DNA from: Flavobacteriaceae bacterium
GTDB lineage: Bacteria > Bacteroidota > Bacteroidia > Flavobacteriales > Flavobacteriaceae
NCBI GenBank assembly: GCA_002690085.1
Contig: NZDM01000029.1
Location: 1-15,750 of the forward strand
Direction: 5' to 3'
DNA length: 15,750 nt
Position numbers and translations under genes: made by a program. The notes beneath the pieces were generated by a model, which worked only from the letters and a program-made list of their open reading frames with translations, was not told the DNA's origin and did not search any database. Below, in pieces: positions 15,218 through 15,750 of this stretch (its first letter is position 1; each line of letters opens with the position of its first letter).

Positions 15218-15750
15218 ATGATTAAACCCACTCTAAAATTCCCAAGAAAAGACCCCACAAATTTCTTTAGGATTCTTAACTCAAGAGTTAATTCTTACTT
15301 CAAAGACAATAACATTAAGCGAACAGGAAATTGGAAAATATGGTTAAAAACGATAGTTATGTTCACGCTATTCTTTGTTCCTTATATTTTTATTTTGACT
15401 TTAAGCATGCCTGGTTGGCTTCAGATTCTACTTTCCTTCGTTATGGGAGTAGGTATGGCCGGGGTTGGTATGAATGTGATGCACGACGGGAACCACGGAT
15501 CTTTTTCCAAAAAATCATGGGTCAACAAGCTTATGGGTAGTAGTATTTATATCCTGGCTGGTAATGTATACAATTGGAAAGTACAACACAATGTACTCCA
15601 CCATACTTATACCAATGTTCATGGACATGACGAAGACTTAGATGCAGGACGTATTTTGCGCTTTACTAAACATGCGGAATGGAAATGGTATCACCGTTTT
15701 CAACACTATTATTCCATTTTACTCTATGGCCTTTTGACCATTAATTGGGC
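15218..15750 (+). CDS. Membrane fatty acid desaturase, 3' end missing
   Basis: Partial gene: 177 residues from the ATG to the window end, frame still open; full members are about 360 residues. It belongs to the membrane di-iron desaturase superfamily, which introduces double bonds into acyl chains and helps adjust membrane fluidity. The first histidine box is His89-x3-His93 (MHDGNHGSF) and the second is His124-x3-His128-His129 (QHNVLHHTYTNV). Two hydrophobic hairpins precede and follow the first box (about 44-63 and 67-86). The third histidine box would lie beyond the window. The pattern NVMHDGxHGS / HNVLHHxxTNV, with HGHDEDLD after it, resembles the acyl-CoA or linoleoyl-type desaturases common in Bacteroidota; regiospecificity cannot be told from this part. 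Confidence 0.93.
   Translation, partial: MIKPTLKFPRKDPTNFFRILNSRVNSYFKDNNIKRTGNWKIWLKTIVMFTLFFVPYIFILTLSMPGWLQILLSFVMGVGMAGVGMNVMHDGNHGSFSKKSWVNKLMGSSIYILAGNVYNWKVQHNVLHHTYTNVHGHDEDLDAGRILRFTKHAEWKWYHRFQHYYSILLYGLLTINW

Noticed and set aside
15331..15540. An alternative open frame inside the desaturase gene
   Set aside because: The desaturase frame carries two intact histidine boxes across this stretch; the alternative is an out-of-frame shadow.
1..15750. CRISPR array, insertion sequence, phage, tRNA or rRNA, or a defence island
   Set aside because: No direct-repeat arrays, transposase motifs, terminal inverted repeats or structural RNA cores were recognised by eye; nearly all of the sequence is accounted for by housekeeping and envelope genes.

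Overview
The window is AT-rich bacterial DNA that looks like a marine or environmental member of the Flavobacteriaceae (Bacteroidota). The evidence is the gene content: a full Na+-translocating NADH:quinone reductase (Nqr) operon followed by an ApbE lipoprotein, a type IX secretion system Plug protein (DUF5103) next to apaG, an Omp28-like lipoprotein, and a DUF6029 outer-membrane protein. Other signs are TAnnTTTG-type -7 promoter elements and the near absence of Shine-Dalgarno sequences. No rRNA, tRNA, insertion sequence, phage gene or CRISPR array was seen. The longest stretch without a gene is about 157 bases (7381-7537).

Layout. (1) 1-7380, minus strand: nqrA-nqrB-nqrC-nqrD-nqrE-nqrF are packed with gaps of 1-22 bases. 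An intrinsic terminator follows nqrF. Beyond it lie a small conserved protein of unknown function and apbE, whose 3' end is cut off by the window start. NqrA-F form the Na+ pump, and ApbE attaches FMN covalently to NqrB and NqrC. (2) 7538-10872, plus strand: a T9SS Plug protein, apaG, then pruA (proline catabolism). The first two are likely co-transcribed, and pruA has a candidate promoter of its own. (3) 10907-14482: a minus-strand Omp28-type lipoprotein with a WCGYC thioredoxin motif is divergent from a plus-strand pair, a TlpA-like thioredoxin (WCVPC) and a DUF6029 beta-barrel protein. The barrel's only two cysteines form a C-terminal CX4C. (4) 14485-15750: rsmG (minus) converges on the DUF6029 gene with a 2-base gap and is divergent from the start of a membrane fatty acid desaturase cut off by the window end.

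Most of the window is ordinary core flavobacterial genome. The points most worth a second look are the envelope thiol-redox trio (Omp28/TlpA/DUF6029), the uncharacterised small protein between nqrF and apbE with a terminator at its upstream edge, and departures from the usual SGAT flavinylation motif in NqrB (SGET) and NqrC (AGAT).
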